A stretch of DNA of 64,000 bases from Rhizobium sp. P32RR-XVIII (lineage in GTDB: Bacteria; Pseudomonadota; Alphaproteobacteria; Rhizobiales; Rhizobiaceae): the NCBI RefSeq assembly GCF_012641395.1, contig NZ_JABAIH010000008.1, positions 186,001 through 250,000 of the forward strand. The letters are read 5' to 3'. The notes beneath the pieces are model-generated. The model was not told the origin of the DNA and searched no databases. It saw only the letters and a program-made list of their open reading frames with translations. Positions 52,199-59,872 of the stretch are shown one piece after another. The position numbers and the translations under genes are program-made. Within the stretch, counting starts at the first letter, position 1; each line of letters opens with the position of its first letter.

Positions 52199-52339
52199 CT
52201 ACACGGTCAATCCGGCAAAACCCATTATCAGCCTGAATAGCATGGCAACGACCGCAAGCGCGACGACGCTCGCGGTCCAGATCAGCACGAGCCAGCCAAA
52301 CCGGCGCAACCAGCCTTTGCGGGTGGTGGCGTCCGGCAT
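52199..52339 (-). CDS. DUF2474 small membrane peptide of the bd-type oxidase
   Basis: This 46-residue protein has a basic N-terminus (TTRKGWLRRFGW) and one membrane helix (LVLIWTASVVALAVVAMLF). DUF2474 peptides are encoded directly after cioB/cydB-type genes and probably act as a small subunit, like CydX/CydH of bd oxidases. The cioB stop and this ATG overlap by one base (TGATG), which couples their translation. The gene is short enough to be missed by automatic calling. Confidence 0.85.
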   Translation of the reverse strand: MPDATTRKGWLRRFGWLVLIWTASVVALAVVAMLFRLIMGFAGLTV

Positions 52340-53346
52340 CAGTGATAGCCCTCGCCCGGCCTCACCTTGCCGCGGAAGACGTAATAGGACCAGGCGGTAT
52401 AGGCGAGGATGAAGGGGATAATGAAGAGCGCGCCGACCAGCGTGAAGCCCATGCTCTGCGGCGGCGCGGCGGCATCCCAGATCGAGATCGAAGGCGGGAT
52501 GATATTCGGCCACAGGCTGATCCCCAGGCCGCTATAGCCGAGAAACAGCATGACGAGCGCCAGCAAGAAGGGTGCGGCGTGGGCGTCGCGCTGCAAGGTT
52601 CTGAGGGTCGCGAGCGTCGCAAGCAGCACGAGGACCGGCACCGGCGCAAAGAAGATCATGTTCGGCAGCGAGAACCAGCGGTCGGCAACCGGAGCATGGG
52701 CAAGCGGCGTCCAAACGCTGACGACGATGACGACGGCAAGCAGGCCGAGCGTCACCGGCCGGGCAAGGTCCTTCATGCGCTGCTGCAGTGGCCCTTCCGT
52801 CTTCATGACGAGCCAGGTTGAGCCGAGCAGCGCATAGGCGACGAGCAGGCCGACACCGGTGAACAGGCTGAACGGCGTCAGCCAGTCGAGCAGCCCGCCG
52901 GAATAGGCGCCATTGGTAACCTCGAAACCGTTGATGAAGGCGCCGAGCGACACGCCCTGCGAGAAGGTAGCGATATACGAGCCCCAGGCAAAGGCCTTGT
53001 CCCAGAAGGGTTTGTGGGCCTCATCTGCCTTGAAGCGGAATTCGAAGGCGACGCCGCGCCAGATCAGCCCCGCCAGCATCAGGACGAGGGGCAGATACAG
53101 CGCGCTGAGGATGACCGAATAGGCGAGCGGAAAGGCGGCAAGCAGGGCCGCGCCACCAAGGACGAGCCAGGTTTCGTTGCCGTCCCAGACCGGCGCCACG
53201 GTATTGACCATCGTATCCCGGTCCTCGCGGCTCGTGACGAATGGAAACAGGATGCCGATGCCGAGGTCAAAACCGTCCATGATGACGTACATCATAAGAC
53301 CGAAGCCGATGATGATGGCCCAGATGAGGGGAAGATCGATGCCCAT
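52339..53346 (-). CDS. cioB: Cyanide-insensitive quinol oxidase subunit II (CioB/CydB)
   Basis: The 335-residue CydB-family membrane subunit starts MGIDLPLIWAIIIGFGLMMY, followed by VIMDGFDLGIGILFP and later VWDGNETWLVLGGAALLAAF. It has about eight to nine membrane helices, and its end AWSYYVFRGKV is typical of the family. It partners CioA in a cytochrome bd-type oxidase of the short-Q-loop, cyanide-insensitive kind. The ATG at 53346 follows an AGGAGG in the end of cioA. The longer frame to 53625 would overlap cioA out of frame. Confidence 0.9.
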   Translation of the reverse strand: MGIDLPLIWAIIIGFGLMMYVIMDGFDLGIGILFPFVTSREDRDTMVNTVAPVWDGNETWLVLGGAALLAAFPLAYSVILSALYLPLVLMLAGLIWRGVAFEFRFKADEAHKPFWDKAFAWGSYIATFSQGVSLGAFINGFEVTNGAYSGGLLDWLTPFSLFTGVGLLVAYALLGSTWLVMKTEGPLQQRMKDLARPVTLGLLAVVIVVSVWTPLAHAPVADRWFSLPNMIFFAPVPVLVLLATLATLRTLQRDAHAAPFLLALVMLFLGYSGLGISLWPNIIPPSISIWDAAAPPQSMGFTLVGALFIIPFILAYTAWSYYVFRGKVRPGEGYH

Positions 53347-53351
53347 AGCCG

Positions 53352-54782
53352 TCAAGCCTCCTTCCGTCCGGCATCCGCCGCCGATTCGACGTTGTCGGGT
53401 GCCGCAGAAAGCGGCCGCGCCGGCCGCTGCGATTGTATCTTGTCGTGCGGCGGATGTTCGTCGAAGGGCTGCGGTCCCTTGGCGACCAGTTTCAGCATGT
53501 AGCTGACGCCCGTGCCGAAGACGGCGCAATACATGATGACGAACATGATCAGCGTCGTCGAGAGCGCCAGTGCCGAATGGTTCGAGACCGCATCCTTCGT
53601 CCGCATCACGCCGTAGACGACCCATGGCTGCCGCCCGATCTCCGTGGTGAGCCAGCCGGCAAGGATGGCGATCACGCCGGCTGGGCCCATTAGCGTCGCG
53701 AAGCGCAGAAACGGTCTTGAGTAATAAAGTCCGCCCCGCCAGCGCAGATAGAGACTCCAGAGGCCGAGCAGCAGCATCAGCACGCCGAGACCGACCATCA
53801 GCCGGAAGGTCCAGAAGACGACCGTCGAGTTCGGCCGGTCCTCCGGCGCGAACTCCTTAAGGCCCGGAATGTGGCCGTTGATATCATGGGTGAGGATCAA
53901 GCTGCCGAGATAGGGGATCTCGATCGCAAAGCGCGTCGTCTCCGCCGCCATGTCGGGGAGGCCGAAGAGGATGAGCGGCACGCTTTCGCCGGGTATGTTC
54001 TCCCAGTGGCCCTCGAGAGCGGCGATCTTGGCCGGCTGGTGTTCCAGAGTGTTGAGGCCATGTTGGTCACCGACCAGGATCTGGATCGGCGCCACGACGA
54101 GCACCATCCACATCGCCATCGAGAGCATGGTGCGCACCGCCGGCGTAGCGTTTGCCCGCAGCAGATGCCAGGCGCCAGAGGCGCCGACGAAAAGCGCGGT
54201 CGTGAGATAGGCGGCGATCGTCATATGCGCCAGGCGGTAGGGAAAGGACGGATTGAAGATCACCTTCAGCCAATCGACCGGCACGACGCGACCGTTTATG
54301 ACCTCGAAGCCCTGCGGCGTCTGCATCCAGCTGTTGGAGGCCAGAATCCAGGTGGCCGAGATCAGCGTGCCGAGCGCCACCATGATCGTCGCGAAGAAAT
54401 GCAGCCCGGGCCCGACCTTGTTCCAGCCGAACAACATGACACCGAGAAAGCCGGCCTCGAGAAAGAAGGCCGTCAGCACCTCGTAAGTGAGAAGTGGTCC
54501 GGTGACGCTGCCGGCGAAAGACGAGAAATAGCTCCAGTTGGTGCCGAACTGGTAGGCCATGACCAGGCCGGAGACGACGCCCATCGCAAAGTTGACAGCG
54601 AAGATCTTTGACCAGAAATGATAGAGGTCGCGGTAGACCGCCTCCTGCCGCCACAGCCAGAGACCTTCGAGCACGGCCAGATAGCTGGCGAGCCCGATGG
54701 TGATGGCGGGGAAGACGATGTGGAAGGAAATCGTAAAGCCAAACTGGATGCGCGCCAGTTCCAGTGCCGTCAATCCGAACAT
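53352..54782 (-). CDS. cioA: Cyanide-insensitive quinol oxidase subunit I (CioA/CydA)
   Basis: The 476-residue CydA-family subunit binds the hemes. The heme ligand histidine is His21 in TISFHIVFPAI. Another histidine is in YRLAHMTIAAYL near 187, and the methionine ligand region is VVYGVMRTKDAV near 390. The segment before it, GRQPWVVYG, follows a short quinol-binding Q-loop, as in the CIO group. It oxidises quinol with oxygen without proton pumping. Its ATG overlaps the end of the nitrilase gene by 13 bases, so it is co-translated with the nitrilase. The C-terminal 50 residues are a polar tail. Confidence 0.9.
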   Translation of the reverse strand: MFGLTALELARIQFGFTISFHIVFPAITIGLASYLAVLEGLWLWRQEAVYRDLYHFWSKIFAVNFAMGVVSGLVMAYQFGTNWSYFSSFAGSVTGPLLTYEVLTAFFLEAGFLGVMLFGWNKVGPGLHFFATIMVALGTLISATWILASNSWMQTPQGFEVINGRVVPVDWLKVIFNPSFPYRLAHMTIAAYLTTALFVGASGAWHLLRANATPAVRTMLSMAMWMVLVVAPIQILVGDQHGLNTLEHQPAKIAALEGHWENIPGESVPLILFGLPDMAAETTRFAIEIPYLGSLILTHDINGHIPGLKEFAPEDRPNSTVVFWTFRLMVGLGVLMLLLGLWSLYLRWRGGLYYSRPFLRFATLMGPAGVIAILAGWLTTEIGRQPWVVYGVMRTKDAVSNHSALALSTTLIMFVIMYCAVFGTGVSYMLKLVAKGPQPFDEHPPHDKIQSQRPARPLSAAPDNVESAADAGRKEA

Positions 54783-55774
54783 AGCGTATCCTCCTTCGGC
54801 TCGACAGGGGTGGCAGATCCCAGGTCGGAGCCCTTGTTCGATTGCGGCTCGAACTCCACCGCCGACTTCGGCCGCGTGTCGACTGACAGCCGGAAAACAT
54901 CGGGACGGGCGTAGTGCCCCACGACGTCGAGGTCATACTTGCCGCGCGCAATCACCCGCCGGTCGATCTCGGCAAGTTTGATGGTCTCTCCCGTGAAGTC
55001 GGGTTCGACGAGGATATTTCCGAGTGGGTCGATGATGCAGGAGCCGCCGCGAATGAGCACTGTTTGAGGATCATCGCCTTGAATGGGCGCGTAGTCCAGC
55101 GGCGCGTTGTCGCGCCTGAAATACTGGCAGGCCGAGATGACGAAGCATCGCCCTTCGAGCGCGATCGTCCGCATTGTCGGCAGCCATGTATCGCGGTCAT
55201 CCACCGTCGGCGCGCAATAGAGCTCGACCCCCTGCGCGTACATCGCCATGCGCAGCTGCGGCATGTAGTTTTCCCAGCAGATGACGCTGCCAATGCGGCC
55301 GAGCGGCGTATCGGTGACACCGATCGTCGATCCGTCGCCAAAGCCCCAGACAAGGCGTTCGAGCGCTGTCGGCATCAGCTTGCGATGTTTGCCGAGAAGC
55401 CGGCCCGATGGTCCATAGGTGAGAGACGTGCAGTAAAGGGTTCCGCCGTCCCGCTCGATCACGCCGACGACCAGATGAACACCGTTGTCACGGGCGACCT
55501 CGCCGAGCCGTGCCGCCTCGGGGCCGGGCACGTCGATTGCGCTCTCGTAATATCGTCGGAAGTCCTCCCGGCCTTCGGGGCTGCGCATGCCGAGCCGCGC
55601 TCCGAAATCGATCCCCTTCGGATAGCCTCCGACGAAAGCCTCGGGAAGCACGACCAGCTGAGCCCCCTTCCCTGCGGCATCGCGCGTAAGATCGGCAAGT
55701 TTCGCGATCGTTTTCGGCGTGTCAAATAGGACCGGTGCGGCCTGGATGACGGCGGCTTTGAAAATATCGGACAT
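54770..55774 (-). CDS. Nitrilase, resembling beta-cyanoalanine (NIT4-type) nitrilases
   Basis: The 334-residue carbon-nitrogen hydrolase has the triad Glu45 (VLPEAFVGGYPKG), Lys132 (GKHRKLMPTALERL) and Cys166 (VICWENYMP). Segments such as SAIDVPGPEAARL, VGVIERDGGTLYCT, WGFGDGSTI and VVGHYARPDVF strongly recall plant NIT4 and its bacterial relatives. Those convert beta-cyanoalanine to aspartate/asparagine and ammonia; some relatives hydrolyse other nitriles. The ATG at 55774 aligns with the family start. It lies 19 bases after mocR, and its end overlaps cioA by 13 bases. This ties nitrile hydrolysis to the cyanide-insensitive oxidase. The substrate is inferred, not proven. Confidence 0.88.
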   Translation of the reverse strand: MSDIFKAAVIQAAPVLFDTPKTIAKLADLTRDAAGKGAQLVVLPEAFVGGYPKGIDFGARLGMRSPEGREDFRRYYESAIDVPGPEAARLGEVARDNGVHLVVGVIERDGGTLYCTSLTYGPSGRLLGKHRKLMPTALERLVWGFGDGSTIGVTDTPLGRIGSVICWENYMPQLRMAMYAQGVELYCAPTVDDRDTWLPTMRTIALEGRCFVISACQYFRRDNAPLDYAPIQGDDPQTVLIRGGSCIIDPLGNILVEPDFTGETIKLAEIDRRVIARGKYDLDVVGHYARPDVFRLSVDTRPKSAVEFEPQSNKGSDLGSATPVEPKEDTLCSD

Positions 55775-55793
55775 GACGATGATCCCCCAAAAC

Positions 55794-57173
55794 CTAAACG
55801 ACGGCTCTGGATGCCAGCGATGGCTGTGCAATCAGGCCGGAAAGCAGCGTGAGCGCGTCTTCCAGCGCGCCGCGATCCGGAGCGACGCCGAGCGATATTC
55901 TCACAGCCTCGATCGGATGGGCGCTCGTTGCGAAGGCAGAGCTCGCTACGATCGAGACCCCGGCGCGATCGGCATGTTCGGCGAAATCGGCCGCACGCCA
56001 ATGATCGGGCAAACGCAGCCAGAGGTGATGCCCATGCGGATCGGCGGCAAAGGGAATGTCCCTGAGGATGGATGACGCGAGCTTCTGGCGCTCGACGTTC
56101 TCTGCCCGGATGGCATTCGCAATCCCCTCGAGGGTGCCGTCCGAGATCCAACGGCTTGCCAACGCTGACATCAGAGGCGGCGCCATAAGGATCGTCGCAC
56201 GCAGCACGCCGGCGAGCCTGAGTGCCTGGCTGGCATTCGGCGCCACCACATAGGCAACCCGCAGCGCGGGCGTTGCGCATTTCGAGAGCGTGGCGATGTG
56301 CCAGGTGATGTCGCTCGCCAGTTCCGCCACGGCGACGAGACGCTCAGGACGCAGCGGCGCATAGGGATCGTCCTCGACAATCGCAACACCATGCCTGCGC
56401 GCGAGCGCGGCAAGCGCCCGCCGCCGCTCTTCCGTCAACGTGGCCGTCGTCGGATTGTCGATCGTCGGGATCAAATAGAGGACTTTCGGTCCCTTCTCGC
56501 GGCAGACCTTTTCGAAGGCGTCAGGAATGATGCCTTGCTCGTCCATGGCGAGCGGCTCCAGGAGAATTCCTTTCTGCATGGCGACGGCCTTCAGGCCGGG
56601 ATAGGTGACCGCGCCGGCAGCAATGACATCACCGCGGCGGAGCAGCAGATCGCAAATTCCGAACAGGGCGCTCTGCGCGCCTCCGGCAACGACGATGCGA
56701 TCGGCAGTCGCGCCATCAATCCTCTGCCCAAGCCAATTGGCTCCCGCCTGCCTGTCCAGCTCCGCGCCATTGCTCTCCTGATAGTGGAGGCTCAGCAAGC
56801 CTCGCGAGCCGGCCAATATATCGGAAATCCCCTGCGGAAAAATCTTCCGCAGGTTCGCGACCTGCGGCTGAGGCGGGATATTCATGCTGAGATCGATCAA
56901 GGGCGGCGAGCCCTCGGACGAACTGTTCGCCTCCAGAGTTTCGCTGATGAAGCTTCCTCTTCCGGCCTGGGCCTCGACCAGCCCCCTCCTACGGGCCTCG
57001 TTGAAAGCCCGCGTGACGGTGGTCAGATCGACATTCAGCACCTCGGCAATCGCCCGCTGCGGCGGCAGGCGCTCGCCGCGCCCGACGCGGCCCGACCGAA
57101 TATCGGCCTCGAGCGCCTCGACGATCCCGAGATATTTCATGCGGGCGCCTTCAACCAACCGCGGTCGCCACAT
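55794..57173 (-). CDS. MocR-type (GntR/PLP aminotransferase-like) regulator
   Basis: The 459-residue regulator has an N-terminal GntR winged helix (about 12-78: GERLPPQRAIAEVLNVDLTT). A class I aminotransferase-like domain follows, with the cofactor lysine in IATLSKCATPALRVAYVV near residue 295 and VEDDPYAPLRPE near 255. PLP or a PLP-amine adduct is the usual signal. GGAG eight bases upstream supports the ATG at 57173. It heads the unit mocR-nitrilase-cioA-cioB-DUF2474 and is divergent from the MTHFR-like gene. Repeated ATGTATGG elements lie at its own promoter, before the MTHFR-like and aldolase genes, and before cyoA. It is the likely controller of the whole block. Confidence 0.88.
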   Translation of the reverse strand: MWRPRLVEGARMKYLGIVEALEADIRSGRVGRGERLPPQRAIAEVLNVDLTTVTRAFNEARRRGLVEAQAGRGSFISETLEANSSSEGSPPLIDLSMNIPPQPQVANLRKIFPQGISDILAGSRGLLSLHYQESNGAELDRQAGANWLGQRIDGATADRIVVAGGAQSALFGICDLLLRRGDVIAAGAVTYPGLKAVAMQKGILLEPLAMDEQGIIPDAFEKVCREKGPKVLYLIPTIDNPTTATLTEERRRALAALARRHGVAIVEDDPYAPLRPERLVAVAELASDITWHIATLSKCATPALRVAYVVAPNASQALRLAGVLRATILMAPPLMSALASRWISDGTLEGIANAIRAENVERQKLASSILRDIPFAADPHGHHLWLRLPDHWRAADFAEHADRAGVSIVASSAFATSAHPIEAVRISLGVAPDRGALEDALTLLSGLIAQPSLASRAVV

Positions 57174-57183
57174 CTAGCTCACT

Positions 57184-57228
57184 CCATATGTATGGCTTAT
57201 TGACATACATTATCTCTACCATGTATGG
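57184..57228. promoter_or_regulatory. MocR operator region with repeated ATGTATGG
   Basis: The octamer ATGTATGG occurs at 57188-57195 and 57221-57228, 33 bases apart (about three turns). CATACAT at 57204-57210 forms an inverted repeat with the first copy (ATGTATG-N9-CATACAT). The first copy lies within the near-palindrome CCATATGTATGG (57184-57195). TTGACA (57200-57205) is a -35 for the rightward MTHFR-like gene. Repeated half-sites of this spacing are usual for MocR proteins. Confidence 0.65.
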
Positions 57229-57285
57229 GACATCGATGAAAGCAATAAATTTAGGATCACTTCTCGGCAACGCGCGGAGATGAGG

Positions 57286-58224
57286 ATGCACGACCTCCAT
57301 AGAGATGCTCAAGAGCGATGGGCCGCCAAGCGTCCGCTTTATACGCTGGAGATAACCGGCAAAGATATTGCCCAAATCAAGTCGGCCAGAGAGGGTATCC
57401 GGGCAGGAACGCCGATCAACATAGCCTTCCTCGGAAACGAAACGCATCAGCAGCGCATCGAGGCCGCCCGGATCATTCGCGACTGCGGTTTCGAGCCGGT
57501 CCCGATCATCTCATCCAGGAGGATCCGATCCCGCGAGGACCTGGATGATCTGATCGCCGGGTTGATCCGCGCAACACACCCACGACGGTTCATGTTCGTG
57601 GGAGGAGACCCGGCGGTGCCGGCCGGCCCATACGTGGATTCCCTCTCCCTTCTTGGAAGCGGGGTGCTCCAGCGTCACGCGATCCGGCATGTAGGGATCG
57701 TTGGCTACCCGGAAGGGCATCCGAAGATCGAAAACGACAGATTGTGGGATGCGCTCCGGTGGAAGATCGCCTTTCTGAAGGACGCCGGCTGCTCGATCGA
57801 GATCACCACGCAATTCGGATTCGACGCGAGCGCCATCGTAGATTGGATCGCAAAGCTTCGAACTTTCGGCATCGACGTTCCCGTGAGGGTCGGCGTGCCG
57901 GGACCGGCCGACGTCGGCAAGCTGACCCGCTTTGCCCGGCAATTCGGTGTCGTCACATCGGCGGCAGTTCTTCGTCAATACGGTCTCTCATTGACGAACC
58001 TGCTTCATCGAGCCGGTCCGGAGCGCTTTGCCGACCGGCTTATTGACGGTCTTGAAGGTCGCCAATTCGGTCCAGTTCTTTTCCATCTCTATCCCTTCGG
58101 GGGTATCCTCGACAGCGTGCGGTGGATGACGGGCTTCCTGACGCAGCGCCATGCCGCCATGGATGCCCTTACGGACGGCGACATTGATGGCCCTCCCTCT
58201 ATCGCAACACCGTCGATTGGGTAG
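57286..58224 (+). CDS. Methylenetetrahydrofolate reductase-like protein
   Basis: The 312-residue protein is of the MTHFR (MetF) TIM-barrel flavoprotein family. It shows FMFVGGDPAVPAGPY near residue 107, HVGIVGYPEGHPKI near 136 and ITTQFGFDASAI near 172, which shape the FAD and folate site. The usual MetF opening FEFFPP is replaced by YTLEITGKD, though a glutamate is kept. GGAG at 57276-57279 favours the ATG at 57286 over the one at 57280. Its divergent promoter with mocR and the ATGTATGG repeats suggest MocR control. Formate from nitrile or cyanide breakdown would enter folate C1 units, one possible link. It may not be a housekeeping MetF. Confidence 0.8.
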   Translation: MHDLHRDAQERWAAKRPLYTLEITGKDIAQIKSAREGIRAGTPINIAFLGNETHQQRIEAARIIRDCGFEPVPIISSRRIRSREDLDDLIAGLIRATHPRRFMFVGGDPAVPAGPYVDSLSLLGSGVLQRHAIRHVGIVGYPEGHPKIENDRLWDALRWKIAFLKDAGCSIEITTQFGFDASAIVDWIAKLRTFGIDVPVRVGVPGPADVGKLTRFARQFGVVTSAAVLRQYGLSLTNLLHRAGPERFADRLIDGLEGRQFGPVLFHLYPFGGILDSVRWMTGFLTQRHAAMDALTDGDIDGPPSIATPSIG

Positions 58225-58319
58225 GCCCGGTCGATCGCGCGGCGATCGTCATCTCAGATCTTCGTCGGCCAGGCAGCCCAAGTGCGAAGCATTCGATCGC
58301 GGCCGTGCAGGCTTCCAGC

Positions 58320-58327
58320 ATGTATGG
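58320..58327. promoter_or_regulatory. ATGTATGG octamer upstream of the aldolase gene
   Basis: This is a further copy of the putative MocR half-site, followed by CTAACAT, 24 bases upstream of the aldolase ATG. The following AAAAAGGA (58335-58342) is the ribosome-binding site. Being so close to the start, a protein bound here would act as a repressor or roadblock. Confidence 0.45.
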
Positions 58328-58351
58328 CTAACATAAAAAGGACCGTACAAA

Positions 58352-59029
58352 ATGACTACCGCCTTGCAACCGTCATCAATCGTCAGCAGCGCACTGCGCG
58401 AAGCGCTGCAGACCTGCCCTCTCATCGCGGTCTTGCGCTGGATCACGCCGCAAGAGGTTGAGAGCGTGACGGAAACCCTCGTCCAGGTCGGCTTTCGGCT
58501 GATCGAGGTGCCATTGAACTCGCCGGACCCCTATGTCAGCATCGAACGGCTCGCCCGCCGCTTCGGCAGCGAAGTGCTGGTCGGTGCCGGCACGGTCATG
58601 TCGGCGGACAGCGTTGCTCGTGTCGGCAATGCCGGTGGCCGGCTGATTGTGATGCCGCATGCGGATACGGCCGTCGTCCGCGCGGCGCGAGAGCATGGCT
58701 TTGCCTGCTTTCCCGGCGTGTCCACGCCAACTGAGGGTTTTGCGGCGCTCGATGCCGGCGCCGATGGTCTCAAGATTTTTCCGGCCGAGGCTATCTCGCC
58801 GTCTGTTCTCAAGGCTTGGCGCGCCGTCTTCGCCAACGACATTCCGCTTCTGCCGACAGGAGGGATCACGCCGGAGGCGATGGCTTCCTGGGTTGAGGCC
58901 GGCGCAAGCGGCTTCGGTGTTGGCGGCAATCTCTACCGCCCAGGGAAATCACTGAAGGAAATAGCCGACAGCGCCGTCGCCTTCGTCAGCACCTGGCGTG
59001 AGGTCTCCCACCACCAGACACGCGCATAA
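58352..59029 (+). CDS. KDPG/KDPGal-type aldolase
   Basis: The 225-residue class I aldolase of the Eda/DgoA family has the catalytic glutamate region FRLIEVPLNSPD near 49 and VGAGTVMSADSV near 75. The Schiff-base lysine is in DGLKIFPAEAIS near 137, and the phosphate-binding GFGVGGNLYRPG is near 190. The VLRW and LNSP variants favour DgoA-like 2-dehydro-3-deoxy-6-phosphogalactonate aldolase over KDPG aldolase. It releases pyruvate and glyceraldehyde 3-phosphate. No sugar-acid genes accompany it. The ATGTATGG element upstream groups it with the MocR block, perhaps to supply a keto acid. Confidence 0.85.
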   Translation: MTTALQPSSIVSSALREALQTCPLIAVLRWITPQEVESVTETLVQVGFRLIEVPLNSPDPYVSIERLARRFGSEVLVGAGTVMSADSVARVGNAGGRLIVMPHADTAVVRAAREHGFACFPGVSTPTEGFAALDAGADGLKIFPAEAISPSVLKAWRAVFANDIPLLPTGGITPEAMASWVEAGASGFGVGGNLYRPGKSLKEIADSAVAFVSTWREVSHHQTRA

Positions 59030-59376
59030 GAAAGAGTAGCGCCCGACGATACCGAATACCGGCTACAGCGGCTGTAAGCGTCGGTCACGCACTCTGGATG
59101 AGGCCCAAAGGAGCAGTCACTGGCAATCCAAGGCTGGCCGCGATCAGCGACCGCCTTTGTCTGGACTGCTCTGACGGAAACGAACTCCGAAAGTACTTGA
59201 TACGCGAAAGCACCTGGCGGGATAAGCGCGATCGTATCTCTTACGCGATGCGGCCATCGCCCGCTTCGGTAGGCAGCATCTCGTCCGCGCCGGAAAATTT
59301 GTGATCCGGCGGAATAATCCGGCTCCCGCATTGTCTACCTCCCTGAACCCGCTCTTCAGCCCTCAGGGAGACCCGC
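59030..59376. other. Intergenic region, promoter of the DUF305/ECF operon at its right end
   Basis: In this 347-base stretch no gene was recognised; open frames on both strands lack family features and good starts. The rightmost 70 bases hold an ECF-like promoter (59311-59338) and the DUF305 ribosome-binding site CAGGGAGA. Confidence 0.45.
59311..59338 (+). promoter_or_regulatory. Candidate ECF sigma promoter
   Basis: GGAATAA (59311-59317), a 15-base spacer and GTCTAC (59333-59338) have the form of an extracytoplasmic-function sigma promoter. It lies 39 bases before the DUF305 gene of an operon that encodes its own ECF sigma and anti-sigma factors, so autoregulation is a natural reading. Exact specificity is unknown. 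Confidence 0.4.
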
Positions 59377-59859
59377 ATGATTGCACGACATACGAGACGG
59401 ATCACCGCCACCGCGCTTGTGGTCTCGCTTGCGTTCCCCGCTTTTGCCCATGACCCGGCAGAGCATGCTCAGCACACAGCATCGTCCACCACTAGCGACG
59501 AAGCCCCGTTCGTCAGCGAAAACGACGCGGCGATGACCAGGATGATGAACGGCATGGCGGTCGAGCCGACCGGTGACGTCAATCGCGATTTCGTCGAGAT
59601 GATGATTCCGCATCACCAGGGCGCGATCGATATGGCGCAGGCCTATCTGCGTTATGGCAGCAATGAGCAGCTGAAGCGGATCGCTCAGGAAATCATCGTT
59701 GACCAGCAGCAGGAAATCGCCGCCATGCGGCTGGCCCTCGGCGATCCGCCCCCTCCGTCGGATCCCGCGCCGACGCAGGTCTCCCCGCCGGCCCCCTCCT
59801 CCATGCCCGGCATACCGATGATGCCGGGCATGGACCCCGACATGAAAATGGGCAATTGA
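59377..59859 (+). CDS. DUF305 periplasmic protein
   Basis: The 160-residue exported protein has a signal peptide (about 1-24, ending FPAFA-HD). The DUF305 core has DFVEMMIPHHQGAIDMA near residue 70 and the second helix EIIVDQQQEIAAM near 108. The HH/M-rich helices are thought to bind metal, often copper, and DUF305 genes often accompany copper resistance. A Pro/Met-rich tail (PGIPMMPGMDPDMKMG) adds possible Cu(I) ligands. It is the first gene of an operon with a YVTN protein, an ECF sigma factor and an anti-sigma factor. Confidence 0.83.
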   Translation: MIARHTRRITATALVVSLAFPAFAHDPAEHAQHTASSTTSDEAPFVSENDAAMTRMMNGMAVEPTGDVNRDFVEMMIPHHQGAIDMAQAYLRYGSNEQLKRIAQEIIVDQQQEIAAMRLALGDPPPPSDPAPTQVSPPAPSSMPGIPMMPGMDPDMKMGN

Positions 59860-59872
59860 AAAGGACCCCGTC

